This document shows positions 37,276 to 48,380 of a DNA stretch of 64,000 bases, in pieces. How positions within the stretch are numbered: position 1 is the first letter of the stretch; each line of letters starts with the position of its first letter. This DNA is from Zingiber officinale. Its lineage: Eukaryota > Streptophyta > Magnoliopsida > Zingiberales > Zingiberaceae. Under the pieces are notes generated by a model. The model was not told where the DNA came from. It made no database searches and was given only the letters and a program-made list of their open reading frames with translations. The position numbers and the translations under genes were made by a program. Where the stretch lies: contig NC_055990.1 of NCBI RefSeq assembly GCF_018446385.1, positions 31,209,891 to 31,273,890 of the forward strand. The letters are read 5' to 3'.

Positions 37276-38446
37276 TTTGGGATTTTCGAGCCATAAAAAT
37301 CGCTTTTGCGTTGCGGAAACTCCGAAATCCCATGCCATCGGATCCGTGCGAATATTAAAATTTTACATGTACAAGTTTTCTAATCCTAGATCTACTTTAG
37401 ATCTACATATTTAGGAGTTTATACCTTTTATGCGAAGCCCTTCGCTTATCATGCTCGTCCAAGGTTCGCCGGATCTCAAAGATATCAAATGAACACCCCT
37501 CTATGTGTATCCATACGAACAAAAGGTGGAGAAGAAACCTTAGAGTGTGCTAGCAGCCTTGAAAGTTTCGGCCAAGGTGGAGGAGAGGGAGAGAAGAAGA
37601 AACAAGGAGGAAGAGGATGCCTTGAATGAGTTTACACAATTGTAACTCATGGAATCATGTGGCCGGCCACCTTAGAAAGAGGTTATATACCTCCATGGGA
37701 TATCAAGAGTCACAACTCTTGATCTCCCTCATGAGGTGACACACACATGTGCTAACCTTGATGATGTGGAACATCATCATTTGCCCACTTAATGCCAACT
37801 CACAAATGAGGTGGCAATGGTCAAGTCAAACTTGACCTTTCATCTTCTCTCTCAAGTCAAGTCAAACTTGACCACTTCCCTCCCATGGTTGATCAAATCT
37901 AACAATTTGATTCAAATCAATTTAATATTATGAATCTCTATTCATTGATTAAATTGATTCAATGAAACATAATCTAAATTAGATCCATTGAGCACATGAA
38001 TCAAATCGAGTCCAACTCAATTAGTTTAATTTGGATTACACTTAATCCAACTTGGTTCATCACATGAACCTAATCCTCTTGGTTCATCAAATGAACCTAA
38101 TCTCCATCTAATTGCCCTTTGTGTGTGACCCTATAGGTTCTTGTAACATTAACAATGCACCTAAACTCATTTAGAAGTATAAGTAATGAGCGGTATCTAA
38201 CAACACATCATTACTACCCAAGTTACAAGAATGTTGAGATCCAACATCACCTTGTGACTACTAATTGTGACTCTTCACAATATATGACAAGTGTCATTCT
38301 ATCCTTGACATCTAGATTGATCAATGTGAGGCATAGACCGTGGCATCCTTTAATCAATCTAAATCTTGAACTCCAAGTAGACTCACTATAATCAAATGAG
38401 CTCAATATCTCATATTAACTTATTTGGGCATGGTCATGCACTTAGT
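37276..38446 (-). mobile_element. Extra partial copia LTR (tandem duplicate)
   Basis: Matches the first ~1,170 bases (plus-strand order) of the full LTR, then switches at 'cttagtggtc' straight into a second copy of the leader end and primer site. Confidence 0.85.
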
Positions 38447-38595
38447 GGTCCTAGCACTCGTTGCTTCGCTTCTACGAGAAAAATACTCATAAAAACTATA
38501 AAAATCATAAAATCACAGAAACTTACAGAACTTTAATTTTTCATAAAAATTAAAATAAAAACAAGTACATGTTCACACGTGGCTCTGATACCATC

Positions 38596-40389
38596 TTTTG
38601 GGATTTTCGAGCCGCAAAAATCGCTTTTACGTAGCGGAAACCCGAAATCCCATGCCACCGGATCAGTGTGAATATTAAAATTTTACATGTACAAGTTTTC
38701 TAATCCTAGATCTACTTTAAATCTACATATTTAGGAATTTATACCTTTGATGCGAAGCCCTTCGCTTATCCCGCTCGTCCAAAGTTCGTCGGATCTCAAG
38801 GGTGTCAAATGAACACCCCTCTATGTGTATCCACACGAACAAAAGGTGGAGAAGAAACCTTAGAGTGTGCTAGCACCCTTGAAAGTTTCGGCCAAGGTGG
38901 AGGAGAGGGAGAGAAGAAGAAACAAGGAGGAAGAGGATGCCTTGAATGAGTTTACACAATTGTAACTCATGGAATCATGTGGCTGGCCACCTTAGAAAGA
39001 GGTTATATACCTCCATGGGATATCAAGAGTCACAACTCTTGATCTCCCTCATGAGGTGACACACACATGTGCACATTGGCTCACTTAATGCCAACTCACA
39101 AATAAGGTGGCAATGGTCAAGTCAAACTTGACCTTTCATCTTCTCTCTCAAGTCAAGTCAAACTTGACCACTTCTCTCCCATGGTTGATCAAATCTAACA
39201 ATTTGATTCAAATCAATTTAATATAATGAATCTCTATTCATTGATTAAATTGATTCAATGAAACATAATCTAAATTAGATCCATTGAACACATGAATCAA
39301 ATCGAGTCCAACTCAATTAGTTTAATTTGGATTACTCTTAATCCAACTTGGTTCATCACATGAACCTAATCCTCTTGGTTCATCAAATGAACCTAATCTC
39401 CATCTAATTGCCCTTTGTGTGTGACCCTATAGGTTCTTGTAACGTTAACAATGCTCCTAAACTCATTTAGAAGTATAAGTAATAAGCGGTATCTAGCAAC
39501 ACATCATTACTACCCAAGTTACAAGAATGTTGAGATCCAACATCACCTTGTGACTACTAATTGTGACTCTTCACAATATATGACAAATGTCCTTCTATCC
39601 TTGACACTTAGATTGATCAATGTGAGGCATAGACCGTGTCATCCTCTAATCAATCTAAATCTTGAACTCCAAGTAGACTCACTATAATCAAATGAGCTCA
39701 ATATCTCATATTGACTTATTTGGACATGGTCATGCACTTAGTGGTCTCACTCTATCAAGAATAACGATGTCGCTCCCGTTATATAGGAGGGATAGATCCC
39801 ATCAACATCACTCACATCCCTCTACATAATTTGTTACATACCTAGTAATCACCTTTATAGTCCACCCAATTACGGGTGACGTTTGACGAAGCCAAAGTAT
39901 GCAACTTCTTATGTAGGGAACCATGATGACTTCAGGTCCAAGGACTAATAGTCATACTAATAACCACATGAGAAAGTATATGACACTCATATAACGATCT
40001 ATGATACTTTCTCATGGCGGGTCATTCAGTATACATTCTCCAATGCATACCCATCTGTCAACTTGATATCTCTATATCCATGACTTGTGAGATCAAGTCA
40101 TTGAGTTGACCTACATGCTAGTCTCATCGCATTAACATTGTCCCTGAATGTTAATACTTGACTAGGAATGATTAAGAGTAGTGTTCTCTATATCATCTCA
40201 CTATCGATTCTACCAATCGATTGATATAGATAGGAACATTCTACTCAAGGATACTATTATATTTAGTTATTTGGCACCAATACAAGTAAGTATAATAACC
40301 AAAACAAATGTCTTTATATATATAGAAATATGATACAATGAGTCTATATAACAATGATCATATGATTAGCTTTAGGGCTCTAACTAATA
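38596..40389 (-). mobile_element. Ty1/copia 5' LTR, full length
   Basis: Runs from TTTTGGGATTTTCG at 38,596 to CTCTAACTAATA at 40,389. The flanks TAATG (29,910-29,914) and TTATG (40,390-40,394) are a plausible 5-bp target duplication with one mismatch. This supports one insertion spanning 29,915-40,389. Confidence 0.8.
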
Positions 40390-40690
40390 TTATGTCCCTA
40401 CAATATCTGTCACCACTTGTGTGGAAGAGGTGGGAGATGTTGGACAATTTATTATGGGAGATATTAGGGAATTAGTCGAATTTAAATATATCAAATTAAA
40501 TTTAACAACCTCTGCCAGTAGAGACTTATTTTCTGCCAAGTGTTGAAGGCAGACCACAGTGCCGAGCAGGCAGAGAAAAACGTAACGTTTGTTTCCTATG
40601 ATAGGACGGTGAACCATGATCCCCACCAAGCACTGATGCATCTCTTGCTTGAGTAAATTTTGCCTCGACCGGTGTCAACATAGTTTAGTG
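40390..40690 (-). pseudogene. NBS-LRR relic: region just before the P-loop
   Basis: The minus strand ends in TSSTQVVTDIVG, resembling the linker between the coiled-coil domain and NB-ARC in plant CC-NBS-LRRs. Its position, directly next to the copia insertion whose other side is NB-ARC, supports this. The more upstream residues are not clearly recognisable, so the domain call rests mainly on context. Confidence 0.5.
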
Positions 40691-40954
40691 CAATTTGAGC
40701 TCTGGATTTGTACCCCCTACATACTCACGCGTGAAAAAGAGACTCTCCCCATGCATTTGTTCATATTATTAATGCATATGAATCAATATAAATCAACCAA
40801 TATGTCTTGAAACTCTCAATATGGAACTAAAGTCTCATTCACAATACAGTTTCATGCCTCTTCTACCTTTTCTGCTTTCATATATATCCAACAGGAGATG
40901 ACTTCCTTACAGAGTTGTTTTGGAGGCCTTCATTTTTGTGCGCTACTAAACTAA

Positions 40955-41640
40955 GTATAACTTTAGCGTCTTCTTTTATTTGTTTTGTCAACTCTATCAT
41001 TAACATTTTTTGTTTGATTCCAAATGTTTTTGTGGAACGTAGAACACTAAAAGCAATATGAAAGCAAATTGACCAAAGAACATACCCCTAAACAAGATGG
41101 ATGGACCTCCAATAATCTCCCACCTGCGATCTAGCAAATATCAAGTATGTCTTCTACGTTCATTTATGATATCTTTTAATTCCTTCACCCAATTGTTGAT
41201 CGAAGGTAAGGGTGGAACCAAGTTTTCATTTACCCGGTTGTAGCATGGGGGGTCGGTTGTAGCCTGGGGGGCCTGAATGAGTGAAACATGAAGAAGCTAT
41301 TGATTAACATGGTAATGTGTGAGAAAGGAAGTTAGCCCAGGGAGTTTGAGAATAGGCTGAGGGTTATAAATTTTTTGGCTCGACCATTGATCACAGACTC
41401 TCTATCTTTTCTGTTTTTTCTACACCTTGAATATACGGACTATTCTTGATAATTTTCTATGAAACATCATAATTTCTTCTTTAACCGTAGCACTTGTACC
41501 TATCTCTTCCTTGATAAAGTCAGATAGTTAGCCAAGGTATCTTATAATAAAAAAGTCTTCCGCCGTCATTTCATGAGACAGATGAATCAACACCATATCA
41601 AAATATGTACTAGAATACTTATTGTCTATGCTTGAATTAT
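40955..41640 (-). pseudogene. NBS-LRR 5'-exon relic, copy 2
   Basis: Close relative of the copy at 41,930-42,330: both contain TCTATCATTAACATTTTTT, GATTCCAAATGTTT and the INNWVKELKDI coding stretch. The coiled-coil frame is lost within the EDVID region and a foreign 150-bp stretch (about 41,225-41,370) interrupts it. A splice-donor-like GGTATG lies at about 41,080 on the minus strand. Confidence 0.6.
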
Positions 41641-41904
41641 TATCAACTCGTCTCCTTGAGATGATCTAGTGGTTAGCGCATGAAAATACTACCATCTTTA
41701 AGGTCAGGGGACGATCACAGTTACTTTTTGCCCACTTAAATTCTTACCAACTCTTGTTTACCCTTAGGAGAAAAAGAGAGCCTTTATATGAATTGATTGT
41801 GAAGAGGTAACAAGAATATTGTTAAGAGATATTAAATTAACATCTAAAAATACTTTTGTGCAAAAGAAAAATAAGAAGAATCTATGGAGAAAATATCATT
41901 TTGG

Positions 41905-42335
41905 ATATATCTAAGTATAACATTAGCGTCTTCTTTTATTTCGTCAAGTCTATCATTAACATTTTTTATTTGATTCCAAATGTTTCTGCAAAATGTAGAA
42001 CACTAAAAGCAAGATGAAAACAAATTGACCGTAGAACATACCTCGAAAGAAGAAGATGGATGGACCTCCAATAATCTCCCATCTTGGATCAAGCAAATAT
42101 CAAGTATGTCTTCTATGTCATACATGATATCTTTTAATTTCTTCACCCAATTGTTGATCGCAGACAAGGGCAGAGCCAAGCTTTTGTTTACCTGGCAGAC
42201 TATTCTTGATAATTTTCTATGAAGCATTGTAATTTCTTCTTTAACCGTAGCACTTGTACCTATACCTATCTCTTCCTTGATAAAGTGAAATAATTTGTCA
42301 AGGTATCTTGTAATAAAAATAGTCTACCACTGTCA
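41905..42335 (-). pseudogene. NBS-LRR 5'-exon relic (Rx-type coiled coil), copy 3
   Basis: The minus strand encodes NNWVKKLKDIMYDIEDILDI (around 42,160-42,100), the EDVID-type helix of CC-NBS-LRR receptors, preceded by LHRKLSRI. The coding stretch reads into GAG followed by GTATGTTC at about 42,035, a good splice donor shared with the other copies. This is the best preserved of the three 5' exons. It is not connected to an intact NB-ARC. Confidence 0.7.
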
Positions 42336-43743
42336 TGTCTCAATGAGACAGATCGGATGAATCAACGTCCTATCATAATATGTACTAAAATACTTATTGC
42401 TTATGTTTGAATTCTTATCAACTCGTCCCCTAAAGACAATCTAATAGCTAGCGCATGAAGTATTATCATCTTAATGTTGGGGGGAGCATAGTCACTCTTT
42501 GCCCACTTGAGTTCTTACAAACTCTTGTTTGCCTTTAGGAGAAAAAGAGAGCCTTCGTATACATTGATTGTAAAGAAGTGACAAGAATATTGTTAAGAGA
42601 TATTAAACATCTGAAAGTGCTCTTGTGCGAAAGAAATATAAGAAAATATCATTTTGGATATATCTTTTTCTTGAGAAAAACTTATAAGATTATGCAAATA
42701 GTATACTAGTTAATTTCAATTTTAGATTTTCTAAAATAATTTTGAATGAGCAAAAATTAACTTTTAAAGATCTATCTGTTTTATTAAAAAAAAAATCAAC
42801 AATGCTTTAAAAATGCAAGTTTTTCTTCTAACTTACATTTGTTTAATGGATTCACAAGATTATTTTTTAATTAAATAAAGTTTTAAATTATTTTATGGAA
42901 TTTAAATGTATTTAAAGATATGAATAATTTTATTTTACAAATTCAAAATTTTATAAATGGAGATTGTCAAATTATTTTTTTATATTGATTGGTTGTAATT
43001 ATTTCTTTATTGTGTTATATATTTTTATAAAATTATAAATAATTTTCTTATGAATTTAAGGATGTGAAATGTTTTATATTATTAAATATTTTATAAAAAT
43101 ATTTTATAAATAAATGTAAATAAAATTTATGCTTTTATGAATTTGATTAAAAATAAATGCTGATTTTATGAATTATATTTATTGAAAAATTTATTTAGTT
43201 ACGTTTTACACAAAGGTCTACATCTCTTTTTCTTAATTTTAAAAATTAAGGGCCTTTTTTGACCTTACAAATTAAAATTTTCTATTTTATTTGGTCTTAT
43301 CAATAACTAAAATACAATTGATGTAAGATATATCTTTTTATCTGAAAAATTCTCAAGTCAAACAAATTTATTGACTAAGTGATTTGACAAGTGGTTATGT
43401 GAAATTCTATAATTCTCTAATAAACCTAAAAAAAACGTTTAAAGTCCAACATTTTCTAACTTTCTTTCTTTGATTTTTTTAATTAAATAATTTTTTTATA
43501 AATTTATATTTTTTTATAGACATGATTATTTTATTTTATAATTTAAACATTTCCTTTTACTCTCTAAGATTCTCTAGTTGGATTATTCTATTTTATAATT
43601 ATTTTTGTATAAATTTAAATAAAAATTCTAGATGTATGAACATTGTCATATATTAATCTATACAATTAAAAATTTATCAACTTGATTTTTTTTATCAACT
43701 TGACCCGTCAACCAATCTGTTTTTCTAGATTTTATAAAGGAAT
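42336..43743. other. AT-rich DNA upstream of the NLR exon
   Basis: No coding sequence. It is paralogous in several stretches to 9,430-11,000 and therefore part of the duplicated NLR 5' region. Confidence 0.45.
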
Positions 43744-44551
43744 TGATCCGGTGATAAGGACGGGGGCCCTCATGGGCGGAGGGTCAAAGATACGTGGAGG
43801 TCAACCCCAAGTTCGGGCCGAACGGAAGGATGATGAGCCGACCTGACATTCGGCCAGGAGCTTCCCGGACCGGACAGAAGACAACCCGACCATGGGCGGG
43901 TTTCCGACGCTCATAGTGAAAAGGGTCACCTGGCCGAGCGGATAGCCCGCTCGGCCGAAGCATAAAACATCGTTGCTGTGGAATACTCTCAGCCGAGCAC
44001 CCGATCGGACCGATACCTACGCCTGATCGGACCTATGCCTGTCGAGCGGCTGGCCGCTCGGCGCGGGAACAGAAGAGACAAAAGAACAAAGGAAACATCG
44101 GGGGAACATCTCCTGACAGCGGGTATGTTCAACGACCAGGCCATACGCAAGATCTTACAACAGAGGATCCCGCTGTCCCATCATAGATGTGCTCGGACTG
44201 TAGCAGTATGGTGTCAGGTAAGCTCTTCTGACAAGCTCATACCGAGGTATGGACAGAGGACACGTATGCACATAGGTATGTGTGCCTGAGCTCCTCCCCA
44301 GCTCTATATAAGGAGCTTTGCACTTCACCAGAGGTACGCGTTCTACGATATTTGGAGCCACTTCTTCGTTGTTAGCTTACCTGACTTGAGCGTCGGAGGG
44401 TCGTCGTCGGGAACCCCTTCCCGGCCCGACTTCTGTGCAAGTTCATCGGAGGTCCGTACGGACGGTCAGGAGATCTACGTCAGCCGTTTGGAGAGCGTCA
44501 CGTGCCCAGCGTCCGTTGATTCAGCTTTCGGACAGGATCAGATATCTTCTT
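43744..44551 (+). mobile_element. Probable solo LTR, GC-rich (Ty3/gypsy type)
   Basis: An abruptly GC-rich 0.8-kb block in AT-rich DNA. It starts TGATCCGGTGATAAGG and ends GGACAGGATCA, has a TATA box (CTCTATATAAGGAG at about 44,310), and contains GCCGAGCGG/CCGCTCGGC motifs typical of plant gypsy LTRs. Flanking sequence on both sides matches paralogous DNA at about 10,960-11,060, which lacks it. I could not settle the exact ends or the target duplication. No coding sequence is attached. Confidence 0.6.
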
Positions 44552-45250
44552 TTAATATATTTTTACCCAAATTGAATTGATACATCATACATTTTGAGGA
44601 AGAGGATCTACAAAATAGTTGAATGGTATTTGAGTTTGCTCAGATCTTCTTCCAAAAAAATAAAAGGAAAAGAGTGTTTTGCATACCAGATCGAACTGAG
44701 AATATATACAATAATCCAGCAAAATTAAAGGAAGAGAAAGAGCTAGGAAAAGGAAGAGAAGTAACATACCTCAATCACTGAAGATTGAAGTTTTAAGCAA
44801 AATTGATGGATAGAATTGCTGGATCATCTCCTAATTGCTCAACTCATCAGTCTATATGAGAGATGTACGTTTTGCTTTCACGTCTATTTGAGGTTTCTTG
44901 TTCGAAGGCTGCTGTTGCTGTATAAGAAGAGGTCGGTCCCCTTATTCATTGTATAGCTCATGTGCAATTAGATAAAATTTATTTTATCTAAATTAAATAA
45001 AAAAGTTTCATAAATCAGTCAATTTAATCATATTTTAAAGTTGAATCAGATTTGACCGGCCAAATGGATCATTCATGCCGGTGTTCTCCACATGTTCCAA
45101 ACGTTGAGAAGGGCATGATGGAAATACCAAAAGCTGCAGGAAATTATGTTAGGTCAGGTCAGCAAAACAATCAAGCAAGGTAAGTTCAACTGTCAGCCAT
45201 GGAAATTGGGGATCGAAGAAACCTGTTGCCTATTCCAATTCATCTATATA
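44552..45250. other. Duplicated NLR-upstream DNA
   Basis: 44,580-44,790 resembles 11,030-11,395 and 12,330-12,600. On the minus strand it includes GATTGAG followed by GTATGT, a probable 5'-UTR splice donor. Nothing is recognised in 44,800-45,250. Confidence 0.4.
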
Positions 45251-45435
45251 TCCACGAAAAACTTGCAGGTCTGCAACACACCCAACAGATTCATGTAGCT
45301 CTCAAAGCTTCACAGAAGCAAAAGTCTCATGAGAGAGAGAGAATCTTGAAGATTATCTAAGGATGTATGTAATCACACAAATCCCAGACACTGAGATGCT
45401 TTGATCTTTCAAATGCAAGATTATTATCTGCACAC
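45250..45435 (-). pseudogene. NLR leucine-rich-repeat relic
   Basis: The minus strand resembles the LRR sequence at 26,770-26,940: the 'GTTTGCAGGACACTCAATGG' block and the ACACAAATCC..ACACT block recur in order. It retains fragments of the LDLCD-type repeat with several stops. It marks a second NLR in the cluster, now lost. Confidence 0.55.
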
Positions 45436-47420
45436 TATGATTTTATTTACACCATAACTAGACACAATTATGCTTGTATGGCTGAAATGACACAAACTAA
45501 GACTTACCAGTGCTCTATATGTGATGTGTAGGGAGACAGGCCAAGCAAAGCAACCTATGATCTGCTTGGTTGAATCCTCGTCTTCAAGGTATAAAAGACC
45601 CTAAATTCATTTGGGATCTTGATAACAACTTCTAATTAAAGTTTTCAACATACTCAGAAATTAAATTTTCAGTTAGGTGAATGGTTCAATTTGGGGATCG
45701 GAGGAGCCCACCTATGCATAAGATTTACTGAAAACTCTCTAAAATTCAACAACAAACATTCCATTGGAAAATTCTTGCCTACTCGCCGAAGAAAAGCCCA
45801 CCTAAAGACATAGTGTAGAAATTTTGTGGAGTAAAGTTAGGTGACACAAATTGAGGCATTCATTGTGAGGTAATCTTCATGACTAAAACTTGACAGCCAC
45901 CTCGACCAAACTTTCTCATGTTTGATAGGGATGTGATAGCTACACCGCTGTTTTTTTGCAATTCTTTGAGCCCATAGAATCTTGTGAACTTTAAAGCTGA
46001 GATAGACAAATTGTAAAAGGGAATAGGGCATGAAGTGATTTTGTCTCCAAACACAAACCTATAGTCGCTTTCTACTTTGCCTTGTTCAAACTTTAGGGTT
46101 TCTGGTGCATGATCATCACAACGAGGAATCAACAACCTCTTGTCTTTGAACATTCATTCCTCCCTATATATTTTTCTAAATAGCACTTCCCCGAGTCAAT
46201 TCTAAGTCATATTCATTGTGTAGTTACCCAAAAGGTTATACTCTAATTTTATTTGTTTCAGAATGATGTCATTTCTTATAGGATTCTCCATTCAGTGACG
46301 AGGAAGATCAAAGAAGATTTAATGATATTCAAGGGCTTCTAGTCAACCTCTTCTTGAGATTAAGAGGCATTATTTATTTACATCACTCTCATATACATTG
46401 CCGTTAAAGAAATTGTTAGTGAAAATTGATCTCTAAGATCATGACTAATTGACTATAAAGAGTTAATTATCATAATATTGATAGAAGACTTTCAATTTGT
46501 TAAATTTTGTAGCAAAAATAATGATAAATAGCAACTTAATCGCAAAGGTTGTGAACTAAAGTCCCCGTGATTTATCTTCCTTCTAAATAGTAAGGGGCTA
46601 CTCTAGAGGGACTGTCGAGATGACGGATCACCTTTTACTGCCAACAAAGATGATGAATTAGTAGTGTTAATAAGATCTAATTAGAAACAATGGAACATGT
46701 TCTCACTTTAATGGGCTTGTAAAGTTTTGAACTTATAAATCAAGGGAGGAGAACTAATTGCTAGCACCTTATTATTAATTAATACAATATTTTAAAATCT
46801 TTTTAAGGCTAAAATTTAGAATTTACAAATGGTTGGTCAAAAGTTAGAGTGTGGGGGCCACCATCAACCCCCCTGTGCTCTCATGTGCTCAAGGGGCTAT
46901 GAGTGTTAACAATCAAATAGGTTCAGTAATTCTAATGTAAGTGTGGTGAAGGAATCCTCTATATATTCTTGTACTCTTTTCATCCCTTTTGAAGGATGCC
47001 TTAGCTTGCATTGTCTCAAAGTGTAGGTAAAGATTATTATCATACATCCATCAACTTCTCTCTTATTCTACAGTATTATGTACGCAGTTAAAGATGAAAG
47101 GTTTGCTTGAATATGTAACTTTCAACCACAAAATTCCTCAAATCAAATTTGCTCAGTATTACTGTTGGTTTATTAAGTGACCATGCATGAAGTTTGTGAG
47201 GAGGAACAACTGCAGTGCTCTCTTTCTTTTCCTAGCTCTCTGCATTGGGTAAATAAGTCCAAAACATTTTGAATGACAAGCATCCAACTTCTGTGGCACA
47301 CCGAGTTTAATTTGTTACCAGTGCAGTAATAAGGTCGAGAGAATATATTTATGTACATTGTTTCACTCGATTGTTAGAATACTGGTAGATGAGGTGATCA
47401 GTGGTACAATTTCAGGGTTA
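45435..47420. other. Intergenic region between NLR relics and the IDD gene
   Basis: One minus-strand open frame of 97 codons (46,153-45,860; RLLIPRCDDHAPETLKFEQG, GVAITSLSNMRKFGRGGCQV) looks partly protein-like. It may be a C-terminal NLR fragment, but I do not recognise it. The rest shows no feature. Confidence 0.3.
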
Positions 47421-47860
47421 AATGCTGGTTGGGTTCAGCGGTTGGCCTTTGTCTCCATTCCATTCTCAGAGGAAGAAACCAAACCGAGAAGGTAAGTGCA
47501 ACGCGGTCAATGGGCCCCATCGCTTGCCACATTGCGACACACTTGCCTGCAAAAGACACCATGCATCAACAGCAACACCACTCTCCTACCTCCCTTCTCT
47601 CTCTCACTATTCAAATTCCTTTTTGGTTGAGTTTTTATTATTAATTTGTGGTGTGAGGGAGATCGAGGAGAATCATCCACAACGGAGAGACGAGAGGAGG
47701 ATGAGAGGAAGAAAAGTATGACAAGTAACTCAGAGTTATCACAAGTACTCGAGCAGCAGCAGTAGAAGAACGAAGAGTGGAGAAGGAAAAGGAGGAGGAG
47801 GAGGAAGAGAAAGAAAGAAAAAAGTATCCTTTCTGGTTCTTGCATATTTTCCCTTCTCTT

Positions 47861-47893
<33 letters not shown>

Positions 47894-48380
47894 ACACACA
47901 CAAGGAGGAGAGGAGGTGGATTGGAAACGGAAAGGAACTAATATCTCCTCTATCTTCCATCTTTTTATATCTGATATCCAATTGTTTGTTTGGTTTTGCC
48001 AGCTGCTTTGTTTGTTCTTTAGTAGAGGTGTGGGAATAAAGAGCAGTGATTTTGGAGGTTTTTGTTTAGTGCTGTGTGGTGAGCATGCCCAGATCTACTA
48101 TCCTCTACCAGTATTTGGGCCTTTCTGGTTTCTCATCTTCTTCCCTTCCTTTGGTTGTTTCCTTGTCTTCAGATCTTGAGGAGGAGCAAGGCCTGAACAA
48201 AGTTGGAGCTCATGGTTTCATGTTGGCTAGCGAGTGTTTTCTTCTGCGGCGCAGATATGGAGCAGTAGCTCGTGTCGTCTGACATCGATCGCTCTCCAGA
48301 AACCAAACAAGCAACAATTTGAGAAAGAGGAAGATAAGAACAACAAGGAGAAGAAGACCGTGTCCGGATTCCGCTTTAAG
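47420..48380 (+). promoter_or_regulatory. Probable promoter and 5' UTR of the IDD gene
   Basis: Strand-asymmetric DNA: a purine-rich tract (about 47,640-47,825) followed by (CT)n/(CA)n at 47,854-47,902. It leads to the coding ATG at 48,381, the first in-frame ATG. The exact transcription start is not visible; short open frames here on either strand are not supported as genes. Confidence 0.4.
47854..47902. repeat. Compound microsatellite (CT)n(CA)n
   Basis: About 13 CT units run directly into about 10 CA units with one interruption. It sits in the likely leader or promoter of the IDD gene. CT-rich leaders are common in plant genes. Confidence 0.9.

Noticed and set aside
38155-39687. Two similar 78-codon open frames (38,155 and 39,451)
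   Set aside because: They are equivalent positions in the two tandem LTR copies, not genes.
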